The notes under the pieces were generated by a model. That model was not told the origin of the DNA and made no database searches. It was given only the letters and a program-made list of their open reading frames with translations. Both the position numbers and the translations under genes were made by a program. Shown piece after piece: positions 8,107 to 20,600 of a DNA stretch of 64,000 nt; the first letter of the stretch is position 1, and each line of letters starts with the position of its first letter. Source of the DNA: Lyngbya aestuarii BL J (GTDB lineage: Bacteria; Cyanobacteriota; Cyanobacteriia; Cyanobacteriales; Microcoleaceae); NCBI RefSeq assembly GCF_000478195.2, contig NZ_AUZM01000027.1, forward strand, positions 1 through 64,000, written 5' to 3'.

Positions 8107-8904
8107 TCAATTGACTTGACGGTTTTTGTAGTTATTTTTAGCCTGATTTTGAGTTAAAAATGGGTTTCCTTTATACATACTTTTAGAGGGAATAACGGGA
8201 TAAAATCGTTTATTTTCTTCGGAATATTCCCAAGTAATTTTATCAGGATCTTTTTGACTACACCAGTCTGTAAACTGCGGTTTTGTCTTCCATTTGCTTA
8301 AGGTACTCGGATGAACGTTTAAGCGTTTGGCGAGTTCTAATTGATTCAGATTACTCGGTATTTTTGATGGATTTGAATTGGAATCTGGAGGAACTGGAAA
8401 TAATGAAATTTCGTTTTTATTTGGAAGTTTAGGTTGAGGTGCTTCAGGAGGTTGAGAAGGTAAAACTGGGGGATTTTCTATCGGATTGACAAACTCTATT
8501 TCCTCCGATTCTAAACGGTCAATTAAAGCTTGAGCGGTCGAAAAATAATAAACAATTCCGCCTTGGTCTGTGACTTCAAATTGAGCAGAAAATTCCGTGG
8601 CTTTCTTGTCTAAAAATTCTCGCACATCCTCAGTGTTAACTTGAGAATTCATCGCTAAATCTAAGGGTGTAATCCAACCCTGATTATCTTGAATTAAGCG
8701 ATAAAAAACCTGATTGAGATACGTTAATTGATCAAGATGTTTTTTGGCGTAATGCTTCCACAGACGCCAGGCACCGACTCCGCCAATCAAAAGCACCAAA
8801 AGCGGGATCGTATCTTTCATTACCAGCAATCCTAGCGCAATCGCAATCCCAAAGGCAACATATCCGCTATCATCCTTTTTCTGTTGGGGGGTGTTTTGAG
8901 ACAT
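8107..8904 (-). CDS. Membrane-anchored protein with C-terminal helix-turn-helix
   Basis: The chosen ATG at 8904 has an AGGA site at the right distance; earlier in-frame ATGs lack one. The 265-residue product has a short polar N-terminus, a hydrophobic hairpin (about 15-48), a winged-helix-like segment (about 60-130, including ITPLDLAMNSQVNTEDVREF), a proline-rich linker (140-180) and a classic helix-turn-helix at 186-206 (LELAKRLNVHPSTLSKW). It looks like a membrane-tethered DNA-binding or sensory protein of cyanobacteria with no established function. It is followed 10 bases later by the LeuA-like gene. DNA binding is inferred from the motif. Confidence 0.65.
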   Translation of the reverse strand: MSQNTPQQKKDDSGYVAFGIAIALGLLVMKDTIPLLVLLIGGVGAWRLWKHYAKKHLDQLTYLNQVFYRLIQDNQGWITPLDLAMNSQVNTEDVREFLDKKATEFSAQFEVTDQGGIVYYFSTAQALIDRLESEEIEFVNPIENPPVLPSQPPEAPQPKLPNKNEISLFPVPPDSNSNPSKIPSNLNQLELAKRLNVHPSTLSKWKTKPQFTDWCSQKDPDKITWEYSEENKRFYPVIPSKSMYKGNPFLTQNQAKNNYKNRQVN

Positions 8905-9029
8905 AGTTTTCCTGGGGCTGATACTTGCTGACTTGCTCATAATTTGACATACTAACGGTGCAGAACTCAAGCAATAATTTAGTAGTTCTCAGCGATTAAC
9001 TCTCTATTCTGGCGGTGTGAGGATCTTCA

Positions 9030-9536
9030 ATGAATTTTAAGTTTAGACGAGTGGTGACGTTGTTGACGTTCGTGACCCTGCTAACCAGTTTGACCGCTTG
9101 TGCGGGAAGTCGCAAGACGCAATGTCGTAAACTGATCGAGGTTGTAGATCAGGGAAACCGAGCGATCGCAACTCAGGATAGCTCGAATGGCGCGACAACC
9201 CTCAGATTAGCACAAGAACTCAATCTTGTTGCCAATCAGATGGAAGAACTTTACCTCACAAATGGTAGACTCAAGAAAATTCGTGTGGGTTTTACAGAGG
9301 TCTTTCGTGAGTTTGCAATCGCCCTAAACGAGATGGGTCAAGCGCTAGAAGCTGGAGAAAAATCACCCATTAGTGTTGAAGGTCGCACTGAATTAGTAAA
9401 AGCGATTGAAAAGGTGAATCAAGTCAGTCAACAAACCAGTCCGATGAGTGAAAAAGCAGAAACTTTGATGGCAGATATGACGAAATATTGTCCGCCTGAG
9501 TCTTTACAACCAGAAGAACCTGATCCCTCAAAATAA
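9030..9536 (+). CDS. Lipoprotein, helical, function unknown
   Basis: A 168-residue predicted lipoprotein: a positively charged start, a hydrophobic stretch, and a lipobox LTAC with Cys at about residue 24, so it should be lipid-anchored after export. The mature part is mainly helical with regular heptad-like spacing and two further Cys (near residues 32 and 154) that could pair. An AGGA site precedes the ATG. A long inverted repeat after the gene (9544-9600) separates it from the convergent gene. I do not recognise a specific family. Confidence 0.65.
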   Translation: MNFKFRRVVTLLTFVTLLTSLTACAGSRKTQCRKLIEVVDQGNRAIATQDSSNGATTLRLAQELNLVANQMEELYLTNGRLKKIRVGFTEVFREFAIALNEMGQALEAGEKSPISVEGRTELVKAIEKVNQVSQQTSPMSEKAETLMADMTKYCPPESLQPEEPDPSK

Positions 9537-9543
9537 TCGGTAC

Positions 9544-9600
9544 GGGCGGGTTCTAAATCGAGCTATAACCTTCTCGCAAAGCATTTCTATAAACCCGCCC
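9544..9600. terminator. Long inverted repeat between convergent genes
   Basis: GGGCGGGTT at 9544-9552 is exactly complementary to AACCCGCCC at 9592-9600, with 39 bases between. It lies between two convergent stops and may end transcription in both directions, although the loop is long and T-runs are not ideal. Confidence 0.5.
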
Positions 9601-9638
9601 AATTCGTGATCAGTCGCTCATTTTTCCTTCGGTCTTTT

Positions 9639-10145
9639 TTAATGATGAATGTCTAAACTCAGAACATACCGACCCAGTTGCAATTTGTCTGACCAAAGTT
9701 CATATTCGAGTCGGAAATATTCGGGAAAAGGAGAACCCCCTAATTCTAGATTGCGGGTAAAGTTACGCAGTCGAAATTGACTGGGAACCGTTTCCGAGTC
9801 CGTTTGTAAATAATAACGACTAATCCCATACATTCCTTTTTGCCATAAATGACGATAGCTGTATTTTGTATTCCCTTGCATCGTCATAACCGCCCGATAG
9901 GGAGACACTTCTAACCACAACAGACGGGGTTTTTGCGGTGTAGAGGGGGGAGTTTCCGGGCTAATGGGGTTGGGTTCCCAGTCGAATATTTCCGGTTCAT
10001 GTAACAACAAGTGAAATTGTTCACGATCTCTTTGATAGAGGGTTGCGGCGGTTTCAATCAGCGATCTTACGGGTAAGTCCACCGAAATCACAGACAGACT
10101 TACAGGTTTGCGAGAATGTGTTAACATATGCTGTAAATTAACCAT
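9639..10145 (-). CDS. Conserved hypothetical protein
   Basis: A 168-residue soluble protein without signal peptide. The first 45 residues are polar to mixed, a short Pro/Thr-rich stretch follows (about 60-72), and the C-terminal 90 residues are rich in aromatic and Arg residues with beta-strand pattern (LWLEVSPYRAVMTM, FRLEYELWSDKLQLGRY). No motif that gives a function was recognised. It is divergent from aroA with only 85 bases between them, so their promoters must be close or overlapping. Confidence 0.55.
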   Translation of the reverse strand: MVNLQHMLTHSRKPVSLSVISVDLPVRSLIETAATLYQRDREQFHLLLHEPEIFDWEPNPISPETPPSTPQKPRLLWLEVSPYRAVMTMQGNTKYSYRHLWQKGMYGISRYYLQTDSETVPSQFRLRNFTRNLELGGSPFPEYFRLEYELWSDKLQLGRYVLSLDIHH

Positions 10146-10230
10146 TAACTATAAGCCCCCAGTCTCAGATTGCCATTTAGTACAAAGAAAGCGTTAGGAT
10201 GACTAGGGAAATCCTTCCTTTTCTTATCCT

Positions 10231-11577
10231 ATGCTAACTGGGATTATTGAAACCAAAACTTCAGAAAGTCAACAGACTCTAAGCGTTGAACCGCCAACAT
10301 CCGGTTTATCTTTACACGGTACGATTGAGATCCCTGGAGATAAGTCAATTTCCCATCGGGCGTTAATGTTGGGCGCATTGGCGACGGGAACCACAACCAT
10401 TGAAGGGTTGCTTTTAGGGGCTGATCCTCGCAGTACCGCTAGCTGTTTCTCCCAGATGGGGGCGAAAATTTCCGAGTTAAATCAACAGCGAGTCGAAGTT
10501 CAGGGAATTGGCTTAGGTCAGTTGCTTGAACCGACAGAGGTTTTAGATGCGGGGAACTCGGGGACAACATTGCGATTAATGTTGGGAATTCTGGCTTCTC
10601 ATCCGGATCGCTTTTTTACGGTCACGGGCGATCATTCCTTAGTTCGGCGTCCGATGGATCGGGTGGTCAAACCGTTGCAAGAAATGGGGGCGATGATTTG
10701 GGGACGAGAAGGCGGTTCTTTTGCGCCGCTAGCCATTCAAGGTCAACGCCTTAAACCGATTCATTATAACTCGCCCATTGCCTCAGCACAAGTCAAATCC
10801 TGTGTTTTGTTGGCGGGTTTGATGGCAGAAGGGGAAACAACGGTGACGGAACCTGCGTTATCTCGCGATCATAGCGAACGGATGTTACGGGCATTTGGGG
10901 CTAGGGTGTTGGTAGATCCAGAAACCCATAGTGCGACGGTCATCGGGCCTGCAACCTTACAAGGTCAACCCGTTGTGGTGCCGGGGGACGTTAGTTCGGC
11001 GGCGTTTTGGCTGGTGGCGGGGGCGATTATTCCCGGTTCAGAATTACTGATTAAAAATGTGGGGGTGAACCCAACTCGTACCGGAATTTTAGACGCTTTG
11101 GAAATGATGGAGGCTGATATTCAGCTAGAAAATCAACGGGAAGTTGCCGGAGAACCTGTCGCAGATTTACGGGTAAAATACAGCCAACTCAAAGCCTGTA
11201 CTTTAGAAGGTTCGTTAATTCCTCGCTTAATTGATGAGATTCCGATCTTAGCAGTTGCCGCGACGTCTGCACAAGGAACAACCATCATTCGAGATGCGGA
11301 AGAATTACGAGTCAAAGAAAGTGATCGGATTAAAGTGATGGCGGCGGAATTAAACCGCATGGGGGCAAAAATTTCCGAGTTACCCGACGGGATGGAAATT
11401 GTTGGCGGTACAGCGTTAACCGGGGCGGAAGTTGATAGTTATACTGATCATCGGATTGCGATGAGTTTAGCGATCGCAGCGTTAAAAGCTAGCGGAAAAA
11501 CTCTCATTGGTCGAGCCGAAGCCGCTTCGATTTCCTATCCTCAGTTTACCACAACTTTACAACAAATTTGCAAGTAA
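10231..11577 (+). CDS. aroA: 3-phosphoshikimate 1-carboxyvinyltransferase (EPSP synthase)
   Basis: AroA transfers the enolpyruvyl group of PEP to shikimate 3-phosphate, the sixth step of the shikimate pathway to aromatic amino acids. The 448-residue protein has the phosphate-binding [34 protein letters not shown] and KESDRIK motifs and the final SYPQF, all intact. The pattern SAQVKS with RDHSERM and an N-terminal extension resembles the Bacillus/class II type more than the E. coli type; that reading is by eye. It is a single-gene unit ending in a hairpin before the convergent giant gene. Confidence 0.95.
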   Translation: MLTGIIETKTSESQQTLSVEPPTSGLSLHGTIEIPGDKSISHRALMLGALATGTTTIEGLLLGADPRSTASCFSQMGAKISELNQQRVEVQGIGLGQLLEPTEVLDAGNSGTTLRLMLGILASHPDRFFTVTGDHSLVRRPMDRVVKPLQEMGAMIWGREGGSFAPLAIQGQRLKPIHYNSPIASAQVKSCVLLAGLMAEGETTVTEPALSRDHSERMLRAFGARVLVDPETHSATVIGPATLQGQPVVVPGDVSSAAFWLVAGAIIPGSELLIKNVGVNPTRTGILDALEMMEADIQLENQREVAGEPVADLRVKYSQLKACTLEGSLIPRLIDEIPILAVAATSAQGTTIIRDAEELRVKESDRIKVMAAELNRMGAKISELPDGMEIVGGTALTGAEVDSYTDHRIAMSLAIAALKASGKTLIGRAEAASISYPQFTTTLQQICK

Positions 11578-11589
11578 TTTTGCAGAAAT

Positions 11590-11629
11590 TGTAGGGGGAA
11601 AGAAATAGATTGTTAATTTTCCTCCTACA
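11590..11629. terminator. Bidirectional terminator-like hairpin
   Basis: TGTAGGGGGA (11590-11599) pairs with TCCTCCTACA (11620-11629) with one G-T pair. It lies between the convergent stops of aroA and the giant DUF4347 gene. Confidence 0.55.
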
Positions 11630-11670
11630 GTTTAGAGTAAAAGATTTTCAGGTTAACCTCAATTCCCAGT

Positions 11671-14600
11671 TTAAACAAAATCTTGTTCGGTTAACAGAGT
11701 AGAATTAATTCCCGGTAACACCGCTAAGAATTCTCCCGTTGCTTGAACTTGAATCACCGATCCATTTGAATTGGAAGTAATATTAAGCTGTTCAAAAGTT
11801 AACGGACTAATTAACTCAATTACATCTTGAGTGTTTGTGAAATCAACAATTACATCCGCAGTTTCGATGGTATTTCCACCCGCTCCAAACCCAATCACAA
11901 ACGCATCATTTCCTAAATCACCAGTTAGCGTATCCGCACCTAAACCTCCAATTAAACGGTCATTTCCAAAGCCTCCCAACAGTTGATCCTGACCTTCTCC
12001 TCCCCATAAACGATCACTATCTTTGTCACCATAAATAATATCATTTCCGGCATCCCCTTGGATTTGATCATCGCCTTGTCCACCAAACAAAACATCATCA
12101 CCGACTTCTCCACTTAACGCATCCACATCCCCTTGTCCATATATTAAATCAAAACCTGCTTCTCCCGATACCCGATCATTTCCTTGATTTCCAAACAAAA
12201 TATCATCAAAATCTGAACCCACACCTGTATCATCTAATTCACTCAAACTCACAACAGCAGCTTCAGAAAAAGTATTTTGTTGTCCAAGATTATCGTTATC
12301 GCTAATATTGGCTGAAATCTGATCAACATCTAAGCTATCATAGCGGGAATCATCACTATTAACGGTGTGAGAAATACTTCCAATGCTTGAACCTTCAGTC
12401 AGGTTATCATCAACCGCAGTCACCGTTATTGTTTGTGGAACCTTCCAGTTTGAGGGGGTAAAGTTGAGAGTTTGTTTATCGGTTTCAAGCTGAGAGTTGG
12501 AGTTAATATTAATCTCAACATTCGCCGTCGGTTCACTATTGAGAACAATCTTATAAACATCACTCCCAAAACCTTCAATTACATCAGTTCGACGCACAGG
12601 TTGAATTACTGAAATTCCCGGTTCTCCAGGGGGTAAAGGTTCATCATTTTCAATAATATCAACGGTAATATTATCCCCGATTCTTCCGTCGATTCTAATC
12701 GGAGTGTCGCGATTATAATTAGAGTCGTTACTTGAAATGGTATGATTAATTGTACTGGTATGAATATCAGCTTCGACATCTTCATCATCAACCGCTTCGA
12801 CGGTAACTGTTTGCGGTTCATTCCAATTTTCAGAGGTAAAAATCAATTCAATTTCATTTTCCGCACCCTCTCCTAAATCAACTTGACTATCAGGAGTAAT
12901 TGTGACAATAACATCTTCAGTCGGTTGGCTATTGAGAATAACTTGGTAAGTATCTGTTAAGCCATCTTCACTGACTTCTGTACGGTTTGATGTTTGGCTA
13001 ATCAAAACTTCAGCAACATCATTATCCACAAGATCAATATTGATATCAGAAATTTCTAAACCGTCATAATTTCGATCTGCACTCATCACCGTATGACGGA
13101 TAATTTCGGTGGTGTCTCCCTGAAGAATATTATCATTTATAGCAACAATATTCACCGTTTGAGGAATATTCCAGTTTGTTTCATCAAATTCAATTGCAGG
13201 GATAGAATTAATCCGATTACCTGTGTTAAACTCTATTGTAACCGGAAGTACGGGAGGCGAACTTAAAACAATCTCATAACTGGCGGTTGTTTCTCCTTCG
13301 GTAAGAGAAAGGTTGAAGTTGTTATTAACAATAATCACTTCCGCATTGACATCATTATCGAGAATTTCGACATTCGCACTACGAATTTGTAAGTCTCTAT
13401 AATTTTCATCTTCGCTGACAATATTATGAGAAATTGCTAGAGTTTCATCTCCTTCTGGAATCACATCATCTATCGCTTCAACCGTTACAGTTTTGGGAGT
13501 ATTCCAGTTCGTTGAATCAAAGCTAATTGCATCAATGGAATTGAGTTGTTGTTCATTTAATTCAAACTCAATTGTCACAGGTAATTCCGGTTCTCGTGTT
13601 AAAACTAGAGAGTAAGTGTCTGTCTCTCCATCTTCAGAAACGGTTAAATTTCTCGGTGCGATAGAAACATCAACAACATCATTTTCTGCAATTTCAATAT
13701 TGATATCCTCCAGGATAAACCCATTATAAGTTTGATCATCACTGGTAACAACATGAGTAATTAAACTGTTATGAGTTCTGTCTTCAACTAACTCATCATC
13801 AACTGCTTGAACTTCTATCGTTTGAGGAACATTCCAGTTACTTTCATCAAAGGTAACTTCGGTGATGGGTTCAATTTGGCTATCAGTTTGAAAGCGAATG
13901 GTAACGGGTTCAGGGGGAACTGTGGTTAAAACCAAATTGTAGCTATCGGTAATTCCCGACTCGGTAACAGATAATTCCGTTTCAGAAATATCAATTCTTG
14001 GAATTTCGTTATCAAAAATTTCGACAGTTGTTGTATCTTGAGTTCCGATTTCAGTTTCCACACTGGGGTTAACCAACGCCAAAGAAAAGGTTTCATCTTC
14101 CTCAACTAAATTATCCTCAAAAATCGGAATATTAACCGTCGCCGTTTTTTGATTCGCCGCAAACCGTACTGAAATTAAATTATTATCAAAGTTATCAAAA
14201 TCTTCTCCTGCGGTTGCTGTTTCCGGAGTTAATTCTACCTCTACTGTAGAGGCTTTCGAGGTATCTCCAGTACGATTAATGGTAATTTCAGAACCAACAC
14301 TTGTTCCATCTTCGTTAATTTGATAATCGGTTTGAGAAAATTCAACTGTTGCGGGTGTATCATTATCAATAATCGTCAGATTAGCAGTACCCGTTCCTAA
14401 GATAATTCCATCAGACGGATTTAATAAAGTTAATGTCGCCGTTTCATCCCCTTCAAAAACAACATCATCCAAGACTCGAAATGTCACACTGGCGGTATTA
14501 TTTCCATCAGGAATAATAATCTGAGGATTGGATAAAGTATAATCATTTGAAGTAATTCCAATTCCCGAAACATCGAGATTGACTGTTTGTTCTCCCTCGA

Positions 14601-17600
14601 CATTTGCTGAAGCAGTAGCGGTAACAGTTATTGCTGTGGTATTAGCTTCTTCACCTGTCGTTAAATCAACTGATAAATCAACAACAGGAAGATCATTGTC
14701 AAGATTCGTTAGGGTAACATTTTCCGGGTTAAGATTGTTATAATTAAGATCATTACTAATCGCTGCTTCAGTAATAATTCGGTACTCAATATCCCCATCA
14801 ACATTCAAATCATCAACTCCGGTAACAGTAACAACTTGTGGTGTCAACCAGTTATCGGGAGTAAAGATTAAACTGGGTGGAAAAACACCCCCTTCTGTGG
14901 GATTATCACTGATTAAATTTAGAGTAACATTATCAATAGGTTGGGTATTTAAAACCACTTGAAATGTTGCAGTTTCTCCCGCTTCACTGGTTTCTAATCC
15001 TGTCGTTGGGCTAACGGTGATTCCGGGGGTTTCATTGTCTGTGTTAATTACAGTAATATTGTCAGGATTGAAGCCGTTATATTTGGCATCTAAACTCACT
15101 GCATCACCCGTAATAATGCTATAGTTAATGTTACCGTCAGCAATTAGATCATCAACTCCTGTAATCGTTACGGTTTGTGGAAGTTCCCAATTTTGGGGGG
15201 TAAAACTTAGCGTTTCCGTCGAAAGAATTCCTTCTGCGGTGTTGCTACTCGCGAGATTAAATGTTACTTCTGCTAACGGTTCAGAAGTCAGAAAAACATC
15301 AAAAGTTGCGATTCCTCCCACTTCGCTAGTGGTTAATCCCGTTGTGGGAGTAATGACAATTTCCGCAGTATCGTTATCGGTATTCGTAACGTTAATATCT
15401 GGAGGATTAAACTCGTTATAATTGGGGTCAGTGGTTGTTAAATCGGGTGTCGTAATGATACTATAAGCAATATCATCATCATCAATATTATCATCAACCC
15501 CCGTCACTGTAATCATCTGGGGAATATTCCAATTTTCCGGGGTAAATGTTACCGCTTCCGTCGAAACAATTCCTTCCGTAATATTGCTACTCTCAATTCC
15601 AATGGTGACATCATCAACGGGTTCGGTATTCAGAAAAATCTCAAAAGAATCGCTTCCTTCTGCTTCGCTAGTCACTAAACCATTAACCGGAGTAACCGTA
15701 ATTCCTGGCGTTTCATTATCTGCGTTAACCAGACTCACATCTGCGGGGTTAATTCCGTTATAAATCGGATCATTACTAACTGTTGTATCTGTAATAATAG
15801 AATAGGATAAATCTCCGTCTGCGATATCATCATCCACTCCCGTAACAATCACAATTTGAGACACATCCCAATTTTCCGGGGTAAAAATTACCTCTGAAAT
15901 AGAAAGACTTCCTTCGTTGGGGTTACTACTATTTAAGTCTAAACGAACATCTGCTGTCGGTTCAGAAGTTAAAACAATTTCAAATGTTGCAATCTCTCCT
16001 GATTCTGTCGTAGTTAGTCCATCAATTGGAGTAACAACAATTCCCCCTTCATCGTTATCAATATTTGTGAGGTTAATGTCAGCTAAATCAAAATCATCAT
16101 AAGTTAAATCATTACTAAGAACGGTTGTATTAATACTGTATTCAACATCCCCATCAACAATATCATCATCAACTCCGGTAACAGTAACAATTTGAGAATT
16201 ATTCCAATTTTCGGGAGTAAAAGTTAGAGTTTCAGTAGAAAGAATTCCTTCGTCGGGGTTAGTATTTTCTAAGTTAATAACAACGTCTGCTATCGGTTCG
16301 GAGGAGAGAACGAACTCAAAATTAACGCTATCTCCGTCTTCTGTTGTAATGGTTTCAGAGGGTGGAGTGAACAAAATTTCCGCTTCATCATTATCTTGGT
16401 TCGTGATAGTAATATCTTCTAACTGAAAATTGTTGTAATTAATATCCTCACTATTAACCGTTGTGATAATACTATAATCAATCTCTCCATCAAAAATATT
16501 ATCATCCACTCCGGTAACGGTAACGACTTGAGGTGTATCCCAATTTTCAGACGTAAAAGTTACTGTATTAACAGAAAGATTTCCTTCTTGTGGGTTGGTA
16601 TTTTCTAAATTAATAACAACGTCTGCTATCGGTTCGGAGGAGAGAACGAACTCAAAATTAACGCTATCTCCGTCTTCTGTTGTAATGGTTTCAGAGGGTG
16701 GAGTGAACAAAATTTCCGCTTCATCATTATCTTGGTTCGTGATAGTAATATCTTCTAACTGAAAATTGTTGTAATTAATATCCTCACTATTAACCGTTGT
16801 GATAATACTATAATCAATCTCTCCATCAAAAATATTATCATCCACTCCGGTAACGGTAACGACTTGAGGTATATCCCAATTTTCAGACGTAAAAGTTACT
16901 GTATTAACAGAAAGATTTCCTTCTTGTGGGTTGGTATTTTCTAAATTAATAATAACGTCTGCTATCGGTTCGGAAGAAAGAACGAGTTCAAATGTTGTTG
17001 TTTCTCCGTCTTCTGTTGTAATAGGTTCAAGGGGAGGCGTTAACAAAACTTCCGCATTATCGTTATCAACAATACTAATAAAAGCTGAATTATTCTCAGT
17101 AATTAAATAGTTTGAACCTGCAATTAAAGTAAGTTCAATGGTTTCTTCTGGATCAAAAATATTATCATCAATCGTAACAACATTTAAGGTTGCGCTGGTA
17201 ACTCCAGGTGCTATTATAAACGTATTGGGAGTAACAGTGGTAATTCCAGTTCCGGCTTCTAGGGTATAATCTTCTGTCTGGGTTGCAATACTTTCATCGG
17301 GATCAAACTCAATAATTAAAGGTTGATCAACAGGTTCATCAAGAGTAATCGTAAAGGTTCCAGTTTCTCCTTCAACCGGAGAAAGATTCGCTGCAATACT
17401 AACTTGAACTGTTCCGATTAAACTAATGGTTGTTTCGGCAATATTACTGTTAGAACTGCCATCATTCACGGTAATATTAATTAGGCGATCACTTAAATCG
17501 GGGTTCAGTTGGGTATTATTATAAACAACTTGAGAAATTGCGGTTTGATAATCAGCAACAGAAGCCTCTCCTCGCAGTTGTAATTCTCCGGTTACTGAAT

Positions 17601-20600
17601 TATAAGCAGTTGCAGTAATTCCAGTCGGAAGTAAACCATTAACCGCTAAACTTTCAGCTTCCCCGTTAATTGGGTTCGTTAAAGTTAAAGTCGCAAAAGC
17701 TAAATTGGGGCTATCTGCATCCTCAATTTCAACATCAGTATCCGCCACTATTACGGCTTCTCGTCCCTCAATAAAACGGTTACTATAATTGTTTCCGGTT
17801 ATTCCACTACTATCATCTTCATCTAAGTCTAAAACAGGGGCGGTATTCGCCGTGATAGGAGTAGAAAATTCTGAGGTATTATTATTAGCATCTGTTGCTG
17901 TCGCAGTAATCGAACGTTGATTCTCGGCAAGTTCGGTATCAAAGCTAACCGTAAACGGAATATTGCTAGTTGCTTGAGTTTCCCCTAAAAAAGTTCGTCC
18001 TTGGCGATCGCTTTCCCCTAGTGTTTCATTGGCAAAAAATTGTACAGTAAAGGTAGAACCGGGCGTACTATCAACTATACCATTAATCGTAATACTTTCT
18101 GCTTCTAAAGTCGCTGTTAATAAGTCAGGATAATTCTGTAACGTATTCGCCCCAGTGTCCTCATCTCCAAAATCATTAATACTAATTCCATCATTATTTA
18201 AATCAATGCCAATATCCGCCAAACCCAGACCATTATCAAAGATAGAATTACTCAGAATTGCATTGCCTTCTCCCGAATCTATTCTCACCCCATCTTGATT
18301 ATTAAAGCCAATAATATTTCCTGATCCAGCAACTCCGCCAATAGTATTATTATTAGCATTATTAAACACTAAAATACCATTTTGCGTATTCCCTAATGGT
18401 GTATTTCCATCAGAAGCCGTTCCAATAAAATTCCCTTGAATCAGATTATTAGTCGCCGCATTGCCATTAAGTTCAATCCCGTTTGTATCGTTTCCAGAGA
18501 TTAGATTCCCCGCCCCAAAAACGGTTCCCCCAACTACATTATTTTGTTCTTGAAATATCCCAATTCCCGCCCCACTATTCCCTAAATCAGCGGTTCCTGA
18601 AATATTAGTTCCAATGTAATTTCCTTGAATAATATTATCACTTGTTGTATCAATTTGTACTCCATTTCGACCATTTCCAGAAATCAAGTTACGGGTTTGC
18701 GGTGTGGTTCCTCCAATTAAATTTCCACGGCTACCGTCACCCAGAAAAATTCCGTCAACTATATTTCCAAAGTCGATATTTCCAGTAATATCCGTCCCAA
18801 TATAGTTTCCTTGAATCGTATTATTTCCGCCATTAATTAACCGAATCCCCTCGGAAAATTGGTTAATAACAAACCCTTTAACAGTGCTATTTCCAGCCGT
18901 AATCGTTAAGCCACTACTGGTATTAACATTACTTCCATCAATTTCAATTAAGGGTTTATCTGTATATCCCGGCTGAGAGGTTGCATCTAAAATCGCCACA
19001 TCACTAACAGTTGGAAGCGGAGAAGTAGGTCGAATACTAAACGTTCCTGTATTGGGGTTAAAACCCGGATCGGTTGGCGGAATATTAAAGGTAATAATAT
19101 CAGTTCCTTCGACCCGGTTAGCGGTGTTAATCACCTGTCGCAATGAACCAACACCTGCATCATTAGTATTGGTGACAATTAACGAGCGATCACCGATAAT
19201 TAAACTCGCAGTATTGGAGGTTGTTAACGCATAGTTAGTTCCCGGTTGTAAACTAACTTCTATTGTTTCATCGGTTTCACTAATATTATCAAAAACTGGA
19301 ATAACGTCTAAAGTTGCGGTTGTCGCCCCTGGTGCAATTGTAAAGCTATTGATTGTGAGGTTGGTAATATTATTTCCCGCAGCAAAACGATAATCATCCG
19401 GATTAATTGCATCACCCGCAATACTAAAATTAACTGTTAATCCTTCTGGGGGGGCAGGTTGATTTAAACGAATTTCAAACACCCCATTTGTTTGTCCGTC
19501 TTCGATGGGATCAGTTCCGGCTAAAATGGTAATTGCTGGCTCAATTGTTGATATAAAAACATCAGCAACTCCGTTTGTATCACCGGGTATTAAATTGTTA
19601 GCTAAAGACTCAAAGGCGACTAAACTTCCATCACCCGAAACCACAGCTTGAAACGAATCGGCATTTCCTTCTTGTCCCGTATCAGTAATAGAAACCCGGG
19701 TAATAATACCATTTCCTTGATCAAAAATTCCATCTTGATCGGGATCGCGATCATGGACAAAAATATCTTCAACGCCATTATTATCACCCAGAACAAAATT
19801 AGAAGATCGAGAACTAAACCCAACAAACCGACCATCATTTGATATACTCGGTTGAGAGGAATTAAAATTTCCGCCCACACCATTGGCATCTACAGAAACT
19901 TGATTTGTGACTCCAGTTTGCAGATCATAAACAAAGATATCTAAAGCGTTATTACTATCTCCTTCAACTAAATTATTGGCTAAAGATTCAAAGACAATAA
20001 AGCGATCATTTCCCGAAAATTGAGGATCAAAAGAAGCGTTATTTGCCTCAACTCCACCCAGTCCAATCGGTAGACGAGTAATACTACTATTTCCTTGCTC
20101 AAAAGTCCCATTTCCATCGGGATCACGGTCATAAAGAAAAATATCTCGAACCCCATTATTATCCCCGACGACCAGGTTATTGGAGTCGGATTCAAACACC
20201 ACAAACTGTCCATCACTTGAAATAGAAGGATCAAAAGAATCACCATTTCCCTGTAAACCAATCCCATTAATTGATATTCGGACGGTTCGGCTACTTCCCT
20301 GATCAAAACTCCCATTCCCATCGAAGTCACGGTCATGAACAAAAATATCCCATGTTCCTGAATTGTCATCTCTAGGAACGAGGTTTTCCGCCCGTGACTC
20401 AAACGCAATAAATCGTCCATCCGGGGTGATTACGGGATTTCGGGAGGCATCATCTCCACTAATTCCATCGTTACGAATTGAAACTCTTGTAGTTGTTTCA
20501 GTTTCGCGATCGCGGACAAATATATCCCATTCTTCAGCGTTGTTGTCTCCAGGCGCGAGGTTGTTGGCTTTGGACTCAAACGCAACAAACCGTCCATCCG

